DNA from: Cryptomeria japonica
Lineage: Eukaryota > Streptophyta > Pinopsida > Cupressales > Cupressaceae
Assembly (NCBI RefSeq): GCF_030272615.1
Contig: NC_081410.1
Coordinates: forward strand, 286,873,957 to 286,937,956
Length of the DNA stretch: 64,000 bases
Reading direction: 5' to 3'
Both the position numbers and the translations under genes were made by a program. Position 1 is the stretch's first letter. Each line of letters opens with the position of its first letter. The notes below the pieces were generated by a model. It worked only from the letters and a program-made list of their open reading frames with translations, did no database searches and was not told where the DNA came from. Positions 1 through 11,632 of the stretch are shown here, piece by piece.

Positions 1-81
1 ATTGTTCGAACAGAACACGAGGGACAATAAGATTTCTTGCGGCCATTTGCATACTTCAGTTCAGAAATTTTCGCTGGCATG
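1..81 (-). CDS. possible partial coding exon, runs off the window
   Basis: On the minus strand an ATG at 81 opens a frame that stays open to the window edge. It begins MPAKISELKYANGRKKSY and then shows a Cys-x2-Cys pair. I do not recognise the product. The residue mix (lysines plus a CxxC) would suit a small zinc-binding or nucleic-acid-binding protein, but 27 codons cannot establish this and a chance ORF is possible. Confidence 0.2.
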
Positions 82-594
82 TTGGAGGTATTTCCTTTTT
101 CATCACATTTTTTTCCAATCAGGAAGTCTTGATTTTTGCTGGTAATCAGGCTTCGATGAAATAATACACTTTAACACTGAAAGGATGAGTATGGTATAAC
201 ATGCCCAGCAAGAAGGTTTTGTTAACGCACCACACAAGCAAATACTATTCCCATTCCCTCGTCATATGTTGTTTTTCATTTATGAGAATAAGACATATAA
301 GTACACATAGGGTTGTTTTGGGGAAAATGAAGTTTTAGGACATTTATCTTTCCTATGAAAATGGAAGTGCGAGTTCCTAAGAAATAAGAGACATAAATAA
401 GGGAGATATAATGACCCCCTTCTGAAATTTCCAAGAAATAGCAATTTTTATTGTGTATTTTTATGCATATTTATGGAATATTTATGACAGCAAGAAAATT
501 CACAATATTAACTGAATATTTAATACTTAATATAGCATTCCTACATTAAGGCCATCTTGAAACTGTTAATATTGATACAAGGAATCACTAGAAG

Positions 595-596
<2 letters not shown>
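82..596. other. AT-rich spacer, nothing recognised
   Basis: I see no gene, RNA or repeat of recognisable type here. There are only short AT-rich runs and frequent stop codons in all frames. Confidence 0.5.
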
Positions 597-657
<61 letters not shown>

Positions 658-724
658 CCTAAGTTAGGTTCCTCATGTGAGGCCTAGAATCAGAGCCCGA
701 TGGGTTTGTACCAGGTCTGGCCCG

Positions 725-804
<80 letters not shown>

Positions 805-870
805 CTAAGTTAGGGTTCCTCATGTGAGGCCTAGAATCAGAGCCCGATGGGTTCGTACCAGGTCTGGCCT
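597..870. repeat. tandemly duplicated (TC)n(TA)n microsatellite unit
   Basis: A (TC)n tract passing into (TA)n occurs at about 597-656 and again at about 727-804. Each is followed by nearly the same 65-bp segment, which contains CTCATGTGAGGCCTAGAATC and then CAGAGCCCGATGGGT. The whole unit of about 130 bp is duplicated in tandem. The segment after the tract is faintly like the initiator-Met primer site of copia elements (AATCAGAGCC), but this is too weak to call. Confidence 0.75.
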
Positions 871-872
871 GA

Positions 873-1500
873 GTGCCATGTAGAGGGGAGTGACGAATGG
901 GAAGGGGAAAAACAGCACACAGAAGCGATGTGCGTTTGGAGCATCCGATTCTTGGCAAACTTAACAAAGATCCGCATGTTCAGGCTAAAGACGGACCTTA
1001 GAGAGAGCCTTCCATGAACAAGGGAGAAAAGATTTGATCCGATAAAATAATCCATTTCAAAGAAATGATCAATTGGTGGTTTTTGTTTAATAATTTTATT
1101 ATTTCTAATTAAGTTTTAACATTTATAAATTTAGATTTCATATTTTAAAACATTTAATTTTGATTTTAAATTAAATTTAAAAAGTATTGCATTGTGTTAT
1201 TTTAAAAATAAAATATTTAAATATTTATTAAGCATTTAATATTTATTTTTAATTTTTGATAGAATAGCTACTGAGGGGCAGCACCCATTATATTAATTTA
1301 TAAAAGTCTTAAAATTCAACCACTGTGGCTTCCATATGACCCTATTACCCACCCACCTATGATCTTTAACGATTGTGCCCTGCAATTCATCTAAATCAAA
1401 ACGTCACTCGAGACAAAATGCTGACCATATATTTGTAGTATCTATTTTAACCCATAACTGATAAAAACTACATACAAGTAACTTAATATTGATATTATCT
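873..1500. other. AT-rich spacer, nothing recognised
   Basis: Very AT-rich from about 1080 to 1260, with runs of A/T and no coding frame. No feature of known type was seen. Confidence 0.5.
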
Positions 1501-1535
1501 ACATATCACAGCAAACCAGGGCAGCTATGCCATCT

Positions 1536-2486
1536 TCGCTTTCTTCTTCACTAGACTGTCGAGTCCACAATCTGGGCCTTCAACTCATCCTCCAATAGGG
1601 CATCCACCTCATCGTCCTCTACAATCGCCTCCTCCTTAATGACTGTGCCCGAGTCTTCCTCCTCCAAGTCACAATTGAGCCCATAGTTCTTCAGATATTC
1701 CTTCACCCACTCCCCACCATCATTTAGCATAATACCCATCGATTTCTTAAAAAACACAATGTTTCTTGCAATGGCTGGTTTCCTACTTTCAAACAGCTCC
1801 AACTTTGCAATCATGATCACAGGCAGCTTTGGCAACTCCCTCCCACATATCTGGGCCACATAATAGTCATGAGGAAGAGGGATTCACTTCTTTGCATCCA
1901 CATTTTCCAGGACATCATCTAATTCCTCCAGATAGTGTTCTTTGAACACCTTCTCACACAAAGTCTTTGTCATTCCCTTCAGCTCACCCATATCCATTAG
2001 CGCCGCCAGGAATATAGCCGAAATATCAATGTTTACCCTATACCTATGGCATGTTCTAATGAATTCTTCACCTAATGTGACTTCAACCACATGAATTACC
2101 AGACAATGAGACAATTTGAGAAGTGTTTTGAGACGCTTCTCCAAGACATCACCTAAGAGAGACATTTAACAATTTTTTGACACCAACCTAACTAATGGGG
2201 GTTTCCATATTTTATGCCTGACAACACTACATCTCAAAGCCAAATGAGTGAGTCAGTCTCGGCTGCCATAGGGTATAAATAGAATTCCTCAACCTGTCTC
2301 AACCAAATAAGACATTTCCCTTGTTTGCCTTGTCATGATGCCATTTAAATCACATCGCATCCTCTCTGATCTGCCAAATCTGCAGAGTCTGAATATTAAT
2401 TGCTCGAACACTTCAACATTCCTCGCACTATCCTTCATAACTTCGATTGTCACATGTTGGGGTAACGTGCACCTCTCGACTGCCAA
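1536..2486 (-). pseudogene. decayed uncharacterised coding sequence
   Basis: Three minus-strand open segments lie in series: about 2486-2289, 2165-1884 and 1859-1551. They have coding-like composition and acidic tails (for example EEEDSGTVIKEE), and they are separated by stops and frame changes. They lie directly downstream, in the same direction, of the RNase H remnant at 2700-2895. They could be part of the same decayed retroelement or of a separate broken gene. I do not recognise a domain. Confidence 0.3.
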
Positions 2487-2699
2487 GCTCTCGTTTACAC
2501 ACCACCAACATGCATTCTTTTATGGATTTGTAATCTTCAAAGTCGTTGTCGTATGATTCCATTTGAGGGAGAGTGACATATCCGTGCATTCCTCTATCTA
2601 GCTCTTATTATGATGGGTTGGCAGTGTCCTAAGACCTATCGTCATTCACCTTTGCCATGCCATCACTTCTCCCATGTGGCCTGAACATCAATGCTAACC

Positions 2700-2895
2700 C
2701 AATCTTTCCGTAGCCAGCTTAGCCAAGTTGTTGTCCACCTCATTCACTTCATCGTATACGTGTGTCACTTTGAACTCATTAAATCTATTAATTAGGTCTC
2801 TAATCGTTTTCAACCATCAGTCCAACTTCCAAATGGGAGTGAAATTCTGTCTAAGGGCATTGACTGTTATCAGTGAGTCACTTTCGAGATGTATT
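2700..2895 (-). pseudogene. RNase H domain remnant, LINE type
   Basis: The minus-strand translation runs from ESDSLITVNALRQ through WLKTIRDLI and THVYDEVNEVDNNLAKLA. This matches the C-terminal half of the plant/archaeal-type RNase H domain found at the end of many plant L1 LINEs (GDS..VINA, W.L...I..L, HV.RE.N..AD.LA). One in-frame TGA interrupts it after WKLD, and the usual Ala-Asp near the end is Val-Asp here. It is a fragment: no reverse transcriptase was found beside it. Confidence 0.65.
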
Positions 2896-3121
2896 TGCCT
2901 AGCAATACATTCAATATTTATTATACATTTAAATATTTTGAAAATAAAACATTGTATATTTAATGTTTGTTTATACGTTATACAATGTTTGTTTATGCGT
3001 TATTAATGTAATTATAATATACATAGTATTATTATATATATTCCCATATCCGTACTCAAGAAATTTTTTGCCATACCTGCATATCCAATTCCATACCTAT
3101 ACCTGTACCAGAATCGGTAAC

Positions 3122-3131
3122 TTACATTTTA

Positions 3132-3163
<32 letters not shown>

Positions 3164-3172
3164 ATATATTCA
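3122..3172. repeat. (TA)n microsatellite
   Basis: Alternating TA run with short T interruptions. Confidence 0.8.
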
Positions 3173-3189
3173 GAATAACCAAATTAAAT

Positions 3190-3970
3190 ACTAGTACAAC
3201 AGCGAAATCATATAATCTGAATATTATATCAGCTGAAATTACATTCACAAAGAAGCTATAATGCAACACTAGGATCCATTGATTTAGGGCTGGTCTTGAG
3301 TTTGGCTAGAGGGTTACTCATCAAATGAAGAAACAATTCTTTAGAGATATCACAGCCCCATCAACTAGGTACTAGGTGTAATAACCAACCTTCCTTTTTT
3401 AAAAAAAAATTGTAATAGAAAAAATGTATGTGTAATGTCTTCAACATTTTTCTAATCACCCAAATCTCGGAATGGGTAAGGCAAGAACATATGGTGCTTC
3501 CAACAATGCAGTTATTCTAATGAGTGCAATTACAAAATGATATGGCGGCAAGCCGACCAAAATACCTATGCAACAGAATTAATACTAATTCAACAGCAAA
3601 ATCATATAATCTCAAATTGCATTCATAACGAAGTTGTAGTGCAACCCTAGGATCAAATGATTCAGAGCTGATCTTGAATTTGGCTACAGGGATACTCATG
3701 AAATGAAGAAACAATTCTTTACAGATATCACAGCCCCACCAACTAGGTACAATTTGTAACAGCCCACCCTACTTTTTTATTTTTATTTTTGCAATTAAAA
3801 AAGATGTATATACAATGTCTTCAACATTTTATAATCACCCAGATCTCAAAATGGTCAAGGTGAGAGCATATGGTGCTTCCGACTACACCTATTATGCAAT
3901 TACAAATTGATAGAGCGGCAAGCCAACCAAAACACGTAAGCAATAGAGCTAGCTTAAATTCTTAATCAAC
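3190..3970. repeat. tandem duplication of a ~400-bp dispersed repeat
   Basis: Two diverged copies follow each other, about 3190-3585 and 3586-3970. Each contains AGAAACAATTCTTTA(C/G)AGATAT, then CACAGCCCCA(T/C)CAACTAGGTAC, then CATATGGTGCTTCC. A third partial copy lies at about 51401-51600, including CATCAAACGAAGAAAGAGAT and ACACCAACTAGGTATG. It is a dispersed non-coding repeat of unknown class. Confidence 0.7.
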
Positions 3971-5414
3971 ACCTCTTTGGCAGACTGCATAAAATCACCT
4001 GCAAGTGGTAGACCTAACTATAAGCCAAAACCAACATGTAAGCAATAGAGATAGCCTTATCAACACCCATTCAACAGACTACGTGAATGCAATACAAGCC
4101 ACTAGCAAAATGTCTAAAGCTTGACTCAAATGAAAATGGTCAATAATGCCAACTTGTTCAATGCCAAAACAAAATGAATAATATGGCTATAATGATTGGC
4201 AGTACACAAAAATATAATCCTCCGACAATGTTACCATCCGAGGCCTACTAGATGTACATGAGATGCATTACAATATAGCAAATTAACAAGTTCACTATTG
4301 AAATAGGCTGATATAATATTCTGATAATAAAATCAGACTGTTGAAACAAAACAAATTAACCTGAAATGTGCATAATAGGAATAGAATATTATTTCCACAA
4401 CAACCAAACACATAACTAATTGAAATATACCTCTTATAAATGAATAAAAATGTTGATGCAAGTCTGATAACACTTTGATACTGCTGCCTCACTGTTAAAT
4501 CAAATCTGATACAAACTGAAATATGTTGCAAACACCGCTATATGCTGATATAACCACACCAAAATGAAAGAAACATACTCCGAATTGAAATACAACTGAT
4601 GTAAGTTACATAAATTCATACCAAACTTAAATACAGCACTGTGAACTCTCTGTGTGACTGATAAACACTAAATAACATCTGACTAGAATTGATAACACAC
4701 TGAAATCTTGCAAAGGGTATGCCTAGCACACTACTCAAAATGAATAACTGAGAACTACCCCACAACACACCAAAACTGAACCCAAACCACCATGAACACA
4801 ATGAACATCAAACAAAATGAGAAATTAGTCACTTTGCAGGTTTGAAACTGAACTTATTGCCAGTACAATAGTTACAGTAGAACCAAAATACATAGAAATC
4901 ACTAAAAACATCAAACACCAACTCCCCAACAAGTGTGAGCATCTATATTGCTCAAAAACAATCATAAACTAACCCCTAAACACATAAAAACCAATGCATA
5001 TCAAATTGGCATAGTACTCAAATTAATTGCAAGTCTGAAATACAGTATTGATGCTATGGGTACAACAAATACAAGAGGTACAAGTTACAACTACCATATA
5101 ACTCTTAGAAATCACCAAAGTTCACCTTATTTTTGCTTGGTTTCAAGAAGAAACCTCCTCCAATCACTTCACAAGCCCACAAACTTCTTAAATTTGCATC
5201 ATAATTCCTTGCATGCCAAAGAGACAAGTCAAAACACATTAAAAGAGTCCGTTAATAATAAAGTGAAAAAATAACATAACCTTTTAGCACAAACTGGAAT
5301 GTCTTCACTCTCAACATCAAAGAAATATCTATATGAAATTGCTCTAATATTTGTTGAGGGTTTTCATTCCCAAAACACAATATTTTCAACACACAAGTGA
5401 CTTCTAGGTGAAAT
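3971..5414. other. non-coding spacer, nothing recognised
   Basis: AT-rich, with the short phrase CATGTAAGCAATAGAGATAGC (or a close relative) repeated near 3930 and 4035. Open frames are short and not coding-like. No RNA gene or mobile-element signature was seen. Confidence 0.45.
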
Positions 5415-6507
5415 CAATTCTTCATGACCAACATGACCAATTTATCATCTAGGTATCTAGGCAGTTTGTAGGGTGCTTATGGTACCCCGCTACTTTGATG
5501 TAAGTGAAATTTTTGAATGGGTATGCTAGTTGCCTCAATTCCTTAATTCTATTATAGCCTCCATGGATAATCCCTCTGCAAAATCATTTCCCAACTGCCT
5601 AATGATTGCATAGGTAAAGGCATCAATCAATAAGTGGTACTTGTTTTGGGTTTCTTTCAAAACCAACTAAGGGAAGTCATAATATATCCTTATAGTCCTT
5701 GACTAGAGAGAACCCACTCTCCTCAAACTTGGAAAGGTGGCCCGATAAGCTAGTAGATACACTAGGTATGAGGTCATATAAAACCAAGAGCTCTCCAATG
5801 CATCTTGAAACTAGTCATGCAAGTTGTCACTAAAAATGGTAGCCCAATCCAAATTCTTGTCAAAATCGATCTTCAATATGTAGTAACACATCCAAGGATG
5901 GAAATCTCTGGCATGCAGGCACTCATACACCTGATTAAGGAGCACAATTTAAACTTTAGCATCCAATGATGTACTTTGACCATTTTAAGTGCTAACTTCC
6001 TTGGATGTCGAAGCAACTAATTATTAATGAAGTTCAAGCATGCCTTGTCCTTCTACTCATAATGAGTCAATGCTTGCCTTATGCTAATGCTTTCATATTT
6101 GGCAGATGTTGGAATCCCAAAGAATGTGTCAATCATATCTAGAGTTATGTCCAACACTACTTCTTTCGAAAGTCCGAGGATCTTTTTCTGCTTGAGGTTA
6201 TAATGTTGTGCACAAGCTGAGATAAATTCTGGTGATTGTAGAGGTACAAGGTAGTAGCTTCCACCAACCTTGAACTTGATAGTGATGTTGTCATAATTGA
6301 TTGGATTTCTTTATCATGAACCCATAATACGAATTCCTCTATATCAACATGTCCAAGGTCTATGTCTCCAATTTCGTTTTGGGAAGAGAACATCTTAGAG
6401 TGAGGATGGTTTCTTTTATATTGGTACTTCATTTTCCCTTCTTCCCCTTGGATTGTACCACCACACACAACACGACATCCATTAGAAATTGGCTTGCAAT
6501 AATTCAT
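5415..6507 (-). pseudogene. decayed copy of the element-B retroelement ORF
   Basis: The minus strand encodes a protein fragment parallel to the large ORF at 28685-32149. From 6507 down it has KMKYQYKRN, GHVDIEEFVLWVHD and NIITSSRKRSSDF, matching KMKYKYDKY, GHVDMTEFVNRVED and the following region of the other copy. Near 5460-5530 it has FTYIKVAGY and, after a frameshift, YKLPRYLDDKLVML, matching FTYMRIGCY and YMLPRYPTDKIILM in the same order. Stops and frameshifts break it. Function is unknown; the match shows this ORF belongs to a repeated family rather than being a chance frame. Confidence 0.6.
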
Positions 6508-6677
6508 AATTTAAACCCTTAATTAAACTTCTCGATTGGGTTATCGATTTCATACTTGATCTAAGCTAATCATTATGCAAGAGCTTTGAATTCTTATACT
6601 TAGCCAATTATTCACCTTAGAGGGGATCGAGGTTCAGGATTGTCATCTATCACTTTCCATGAGAATCAATTACTCCT

Positions 6678-7490
6678 TGTTGCCCTCATATTTGGCATAC
6701 TTATTATTTGAATTTCAAATTGTTCCCAAGGTTGGAAAAAGGTCCAATGAGTGTTTAAGCGTAGGTAATGAGCGCGTTATCCAAGGTCCTTACTAGTCAG
6801 AATACGAAAAATGACCGAATTTTGAAAATTATCACAAATTGAGGGACTTTTTACAGAGGGGAAAACTCTGCTGGAATTCTAGGAGAAACGTGTAATGACA
6901 TTTTGATTGTCCCTATGTATAGAAAGGATTTTGGACTTGTATATTTCCAAAAGGATAATGAAGAATACATCTTAGTCCGTATGTTCTAAATGTATTCATG
7001 TGTTGATTTCTCGTATGTCAAATTGGTAGTCTTTTTATGCATATGTGATTTGTACAATTGATGTGATGATGTACAAGCTACCTTTGGTATCTCAGTTTGA
7101 ATGTGTTGAAGTATCTTATCTCCGCGTATGTTGAGATTTGTCATTCTTCTTTATCATCATCTCATGGCTAAGCATATTACCTTATAAACTCCCCTTGTAA
7201 TTTGTTGCTAATGTTGATAAATCTTAGTTGATGGTCGTATGTCTATTGTTGGGGTTTCTATCTTTATTTCTTTTTAGTTTTATGTTTTCTCCTTTATGTA
7301 CTTTCAAGTTAAAAGTACACAAAAATCTTAAATACCCCTATCATACGAGGGAGCTGCCCCTCTCAAACGCAGAGGAAGATTGTGTTTCATAGAACGATCT
7401 CTCCAACTGTTGGAACATTTATCACTGCTCATCGGGCAAACAGGGTCAGTTTCAAGTAAAGGACTGCAGTGACAAATCTGTTTACCAACA
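6678..7490 (+). repeat. 5' LTR of element F
   Basis: 813 bp, begins TGTTGCCCTC and ends TTTACCAACA. A likely TATA element, CTTATAAACTC, lies at 7191-7200, with the stable phrase GGGAGCTGCCCCTCTCAAAC further on in the presumed R-U5. The downstream primer site and TSD support the boundaries. Confidence 0.92.
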
Positions 7491-7496
7491 GATTTT

Positions 7497-7514
7497 TGGC
7501 GACTCCGTTGGGGA
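7497..7514 (+). other. primer binding site, tRNA-Arg type
   Basis: TGGCGACTCCGTTGGGGA lies six bases after the 5' LTR. It is complementary at about 16 of 18 positions to the 3' end of plant tRNA-Arg(ACG) with its CCA. This primer is typical of the Tat/Ogre group of Ty3/gypsy elements, which suggests the autonomous partner of element F. Confidence 0.8.
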
Positions 7515-7603
7515 AGCGAACTACCAATGTGCTTTGTTCCTCAGAAATTTCAAGGTACCTTCTTCAGAATGAAGGTTGGCAACTCTGTCTGAAAGATCGA
7601 ATT

Positions 7604-9595
7604 TAGAATAATGGTAAGAGGCCAGTTCCCAATGAGCCCATACAAGTCGACTTCTTGAAGAAATTTTATGGTGGCATGCAGTTTACTCCTGATAAGATTC
7701 ATCCCTCCTTATGTCGAGTGTTGCAAGACATTGAAGAAAAAGATGGAAAGGAGATTGGTTTTCTTGCTTGTGATCATTTACCTAAATCAACAACAATCAA
7801 GAAAGATGAAGACAAAAGTGACCTTTCTCCTGTACAAATTGTTCAACTGAATCAAAGTCATGATGAACCTGAACAAGTCAACTTCTTGAAGAGTTTCAAC
7901 TGTGGAAAGAAACTTGATCCTCATAAAATTAATCCTTCTCTACTCCAGACTCTGCAAAAGATTGAGGAAAAAGATGGGAGACAGAACCAAATTTTTGCTC
8001 GTGATTGTATTCTTGAATCAACAATGGATAATGATGTTGATGCTCATTCTCCTCCACCTATTTCTCAAGAAAACCAGATTCTCAATGATTCACATATCAA
8101 ATTTTTGAAAAGCTTCTATGGAAATAGGAAACTTGATCATGATAAAGTGCATCCTTCTCTGCTTCAAACATTGCAAAGGATTGAACAAAAAGATGCGAAT
8201 GAGAATCATTTTCTCACTGATATAAATTCCTATGGGAAAGTAATGAAAGGAGCTCGTTAGAGTGTGTATATGCAGAAGAAGATGAAGTCACATTTACTTG
8301 TAAGGATACATGTCAAGAGAAAGATCTAAAGGTGAGTAGGATAGAGAAAGAAGATTGTGTTCCTGTATGCCATGAGCATTATGAAGATTGTCATAGCAAA
8401 GAAAAAGTCTTCCATGAACCTGAAAACAAAGAGTTTGAAGGAGGAATAAATGATTTCAAGACTTCCATGCAGCCCAAGCCTCAGGAAAATGGTGAAGAGG
8501 AAAGGTATAAACATGAATCTCCTATAGTTATCATTCCAATTTGGTGTATCAATTCTTTTGACGATGACTTTCTATGTGGAGAGGATATTCCCATTCATCC
8601 ATCACTAACAGTTGAAGATGAAAACTTTTCCTTGGAAAATAAAGGTATGAAACCTAATGGACAATCTTGTATGGATTTGACCAATGGAGAAGCAACCATA
8701 GGTAAAATTTTGCAGACATATTCTCTATCTTCAAAAATGGAGACTTTTACTGAACTCCTAGATCAGCCTCGAGTGAAAGAAGATGACTATGAAGTTTTCA
8801 AATTTCATGAAGAGTGTGATGAAGAGGAATCATTGGGACAGGAGAACACAAAAAGGAATGCAGATGTCTATGAGCAGGTTGAAATTGAAATCTATGAAGG
8901 TTTATCAACAAACGTCCCTATCTCGATGGAATTGCAATCTATGCCTTATGAAGTTTCCAAGGTTCAAAGCAATCCTCCTTTTGAATCCTTAAACCAAGAA
9001 AACACCCCTATCAAAGAGGATAGTTTTGGGAACTGTACCAAGACCGCAAAGATAAGTGACAATGGATGATCTAATGAAGGAAGCCCATGAAGTCAATTCT
9101 CATAACGATTGTATTCCAAATTGGTGTTTGAAGGCTTCAAATGATGACTTCTCCTATGGTGAAAGTGTGTGTCTGAATCCTTTGTTTTCAAATGAGTGTA
9201 TTTCTCCAGGTGATTTTCAAGTTGATACTCAAGAACATGATTCGATGGATGTGTCAACTCAAGTTTCTTCACATTACAGATTATATGAAGGTTATCCAAT
9301 TCGTGTATTAATTTATTGCAAACCAGACTATCAGAGGGATCTTCAGATAGAGGATATAGGTATGCTTGAGAATATTCCACAAATTCCCAATAATGTTCAA
9401 AATGGTACCCAAATCTTTCAAGAGAGCCTGCAGATTTATGATGAGAGATGGTTGTTTGGTTCATTGTTCAAAGACATTTCTCATCTTATACATGTTGATC
9501 TTGCCAACCTGCTGAGCTTACAGGTGCAACATGGATGCACGCCACTTATCCGCAAAGGTGCCTATTTCTCTCAGCTTGTGAATGGCTTTGTATGA
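7604..9595 (+). pseudogene. element F internal ORF built from repeats, two frameshifts
   Basis: Three open segments (about 7604-8260, 8264-9069 and 9056-9595) join into one ancestral frame of about 650 codons, with frameshifts near 8260 and 9060. The N-terminal third has three repeats of about 75 residues, each starting FLK(K/S)F and containing a K(I/V)(H/N)PSL...LQ.IE.KD core (FLKKFYGGMQF, FLKSFNCGKKL, FLKSFYGNRKL). The rest has two longer repeats with IPIWCINSFDDDF and IPNWCLKASNDDF. It is acidic, with no transmembrane segment, zinc knuckle or protease/polymerase motif. I recognise no family. Being the only ORF of an LTR element, it may be a structural (Gag-like) protein, an adaptor to a helper element, or captured host sequence; none of these is shown. 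Confidence 0.7.
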
Positions 9596-9724
9596 CAATC
9601 CTGGAGAAGTTTGAGGTGGGCTTTGCCTACCATGTACATACTTTAGTTAGAAGTTTTGTTGTGTTCGTCCCATTTTTGGTTTGTGTCTGGTTTCTCTAGC
9701 CATTCCCTATGTTGTTTCCTCTCT

Positions 9725-9797
9725 GACTCTATTGCCCAATGGATAGTGCACTAGCCTGCGAACCAGAGATTTTGAGTTCATCCTGCGTCCTTTGTAG
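9725..9797 (+). pseudogene. tRNA-Arg-like sequence inside element F
   Basis: The segment starts GACTCTATTGCCCAATGGAT and continues through AACCAGAGATTTTGAGTTCA. In order it resembles the acceptor, D-arm, anticodon 3' stem and T-arm of plant tRNA-Arg(ACG). The D-arm and the ACCAGAGATT block are nearly intact. The anticodon arm is one base short and the 3' acceptor strand is decayed, so it is not a functional tRNA. It lies 24 bp before the 3' LTR, where a polypurine tract is expected and none is obvious, in an element that is itself primed by tRNA-Arg. Confidence 0.7.
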
Positions 9798-9821
9798 TCC
9801 TTGTCCCCAGTCAGAGCCAGT

Positions 9822-10643
9822 TGTTGCCCTCATATTTGGCATACTTATTATTTGAATTTCAAATTGTTCCCAAGGTTGGAAAAAGGTCCAATGAGTGTTT
9901 ACGCGTAGGTAATGAGCGCGTTATCCAAGGTCCTTACTAGTCAGAATATGAAAAATGAACGAATTTTGAAAATTATCACAAATTGAGGGACTTTTTACAG
10001 AGGGGAAAACTCTGCTGGAATTCTAGGAGAAACATGTAATGACATTTTGATTGGCACTACGTATAGAAAGGATTTTGGACTTGTATATTTCCAAAAGGAT
10101 AATGAAGAATACGTCTTAGTCCGTATGTTCTAAATGTATTCATGTGTTATCATTGCCGATTTCTCGTATGTCAAATTGGTAGTCTTTTTATGCATATGTG
10201 ATTTGTACAATTGATGTGATGATGCACAAGCAACCTTTGGTCTCTCAGTTTGAATGTGTTGAAGTATCTTATCTTTGCATATGTTGAGATTTGTCATTCT
10301 TCTTTATCGTCATCTCATGGCTAAGCATATTACCTTATAAACTCCCCTTGTAATTTGTTGCGAATGTTGATAAATCTCAATTGATGGTCATATGTCTATT
10401 GTTGGGGTTTCTATCTTTATATCTTTTTACTTTTATGTTTTCTCCTTTATGTACTTTCAGGTTAAAAGTACACAAAAATCCTAAATACTCCTATCATACG
10501 AGGGAGCTGCCCCTCTCAAACGCAGAGGAAGATCGTGTTTCACAGAACGATCTCTCCAACTGTTGGAACGTTTGTCACCGCTCATCGGGCAAACAGGGTG
10601 AGTTTCAGGTAAACGACCGCAGTGACAAATCTGTTTACCAACA
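9822..10643 (+). repeat. 3' LTR of element F
   Basis: 822 bp and clearly the same sequence as 6678-7490, including ATGAGCGCGTTATCCAAGGT and the terminal TTTACCAACA. It has a few substitutions and a small insertion (ATCATTGCC region near 10148). TATA element at 10334-10342. Followed by TSD CTCCT. Confidence 0.92.
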
Positions 10644-10648
10644 CTCCT

Positions 10649-11632
10649 AAAAAGGAAAAATTGAATACTGATGCCCTAACCATGTTAAAGATACAAGAGA
10701 ATCATCGACAATAGATCTTCAAGGTTTCCTCATATGATTTACGTCTTTGGAAAGTTTATCATAATAACACATACATGAGAGCTAATAACTGAAATTATCA
10801 AAAGGCAAACACAACTATATGTATTGGAGATCAAGTTTTGAGAAGAACTCCTATCAGTTTTCAACAAAAGATATTGTAATGATTCAATGGAAAGCCCGAT
10901 GACCGAAAAGTGAAGATGACCAAACATTCCTCATCGAGAACTAGGATTCAAGGAAGCTATTTACGACTTTGACTTTTGAAACCATTAGGTGTTAAAAGTA
11001 AGTCCTTGTTGACAATTGATATGCATTTTAATGAACTCATGATTGGTGGATGGAAACGAGGAGATGGGATTTGGGGATACTCTAAAAGCTTTAATCTAAA
11101 GATGATGTGATAAGATGAAAACCCGATGACTGAACGATAGATTTATGCTTTTGGAATGTGAACTTCGAGCATTAGGATTCAACAATAACCCTTGCCTTTT
11201 TTACAAAACTAAGTTTAAACTCTAAGAGGAAAGCCCAATACACTTAGCAACATTGGACATAAGTAAAACCTTTCAGAGATCAAGAAACTGATAGGATCTT
11301 TAACTAAATAAAACTCTATGAACCAAAGAGGGCAAACAAAGGCCCAACCAAGGTATGACGACATCATCACAAACCTCGATCAATGCATTAAGGACCTGAT
11401 TTGACTAAGGGTCAAACCAAAAAACGACTAACATGACACGTGAAGGAACAAAAGGAAAAAAGAAAACAAAAGACAGCAAAGGGAAGAGATATGACAAAAC
11501 AAAGCACTAAAACACCATTAATGGAAAGAACATGATTTCGAGTATACATTGTATCGTAGTGGTAAGAACACATAACAAAAGAAGCAAACAAGTAACAAAC
11601 ATGCAGAACCACGAACCGAGCACCAACATTAG
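10649..11632. other. host sequence between elements F and A1, unrecognised
   Basis: Continuous with the DNA left of 6673 once element F is removed, and with 19930 onward once A1 is removed. It has loosely repeated phrases around AAAGCCCGATGAC (near 10890, 11120 and 11230). No coding frame was recognised. It may be an older decayed retroelement. Confidence 0.4.

Larger units (their letters stand above)
6678..10643 (+). mobile_element. element F: complete non-autonomous LTR retrotransposon
   Basis: Two direct LTRs (6678-7490 and 9822-10643, both TGTTG...CAACA) flank an internal region of about 2.3 kb. A perfect 5-bp TSD, CTCCT, lies at 6673-6677 and 10644-10648. The primer site right after the left LTR fixes the + orientation. 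No gag, protease, reverse transcriptase or integrase is present, so it must have been moved in trans. The internal region carries a repeat-built ORF (7604-9595) and a tRNA-Arg-like sequence (9725-9797). The LTRs differ by scattered substitutions and small indels, so the insertion is not recent but its structure is intact. Confidence 0.93.
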
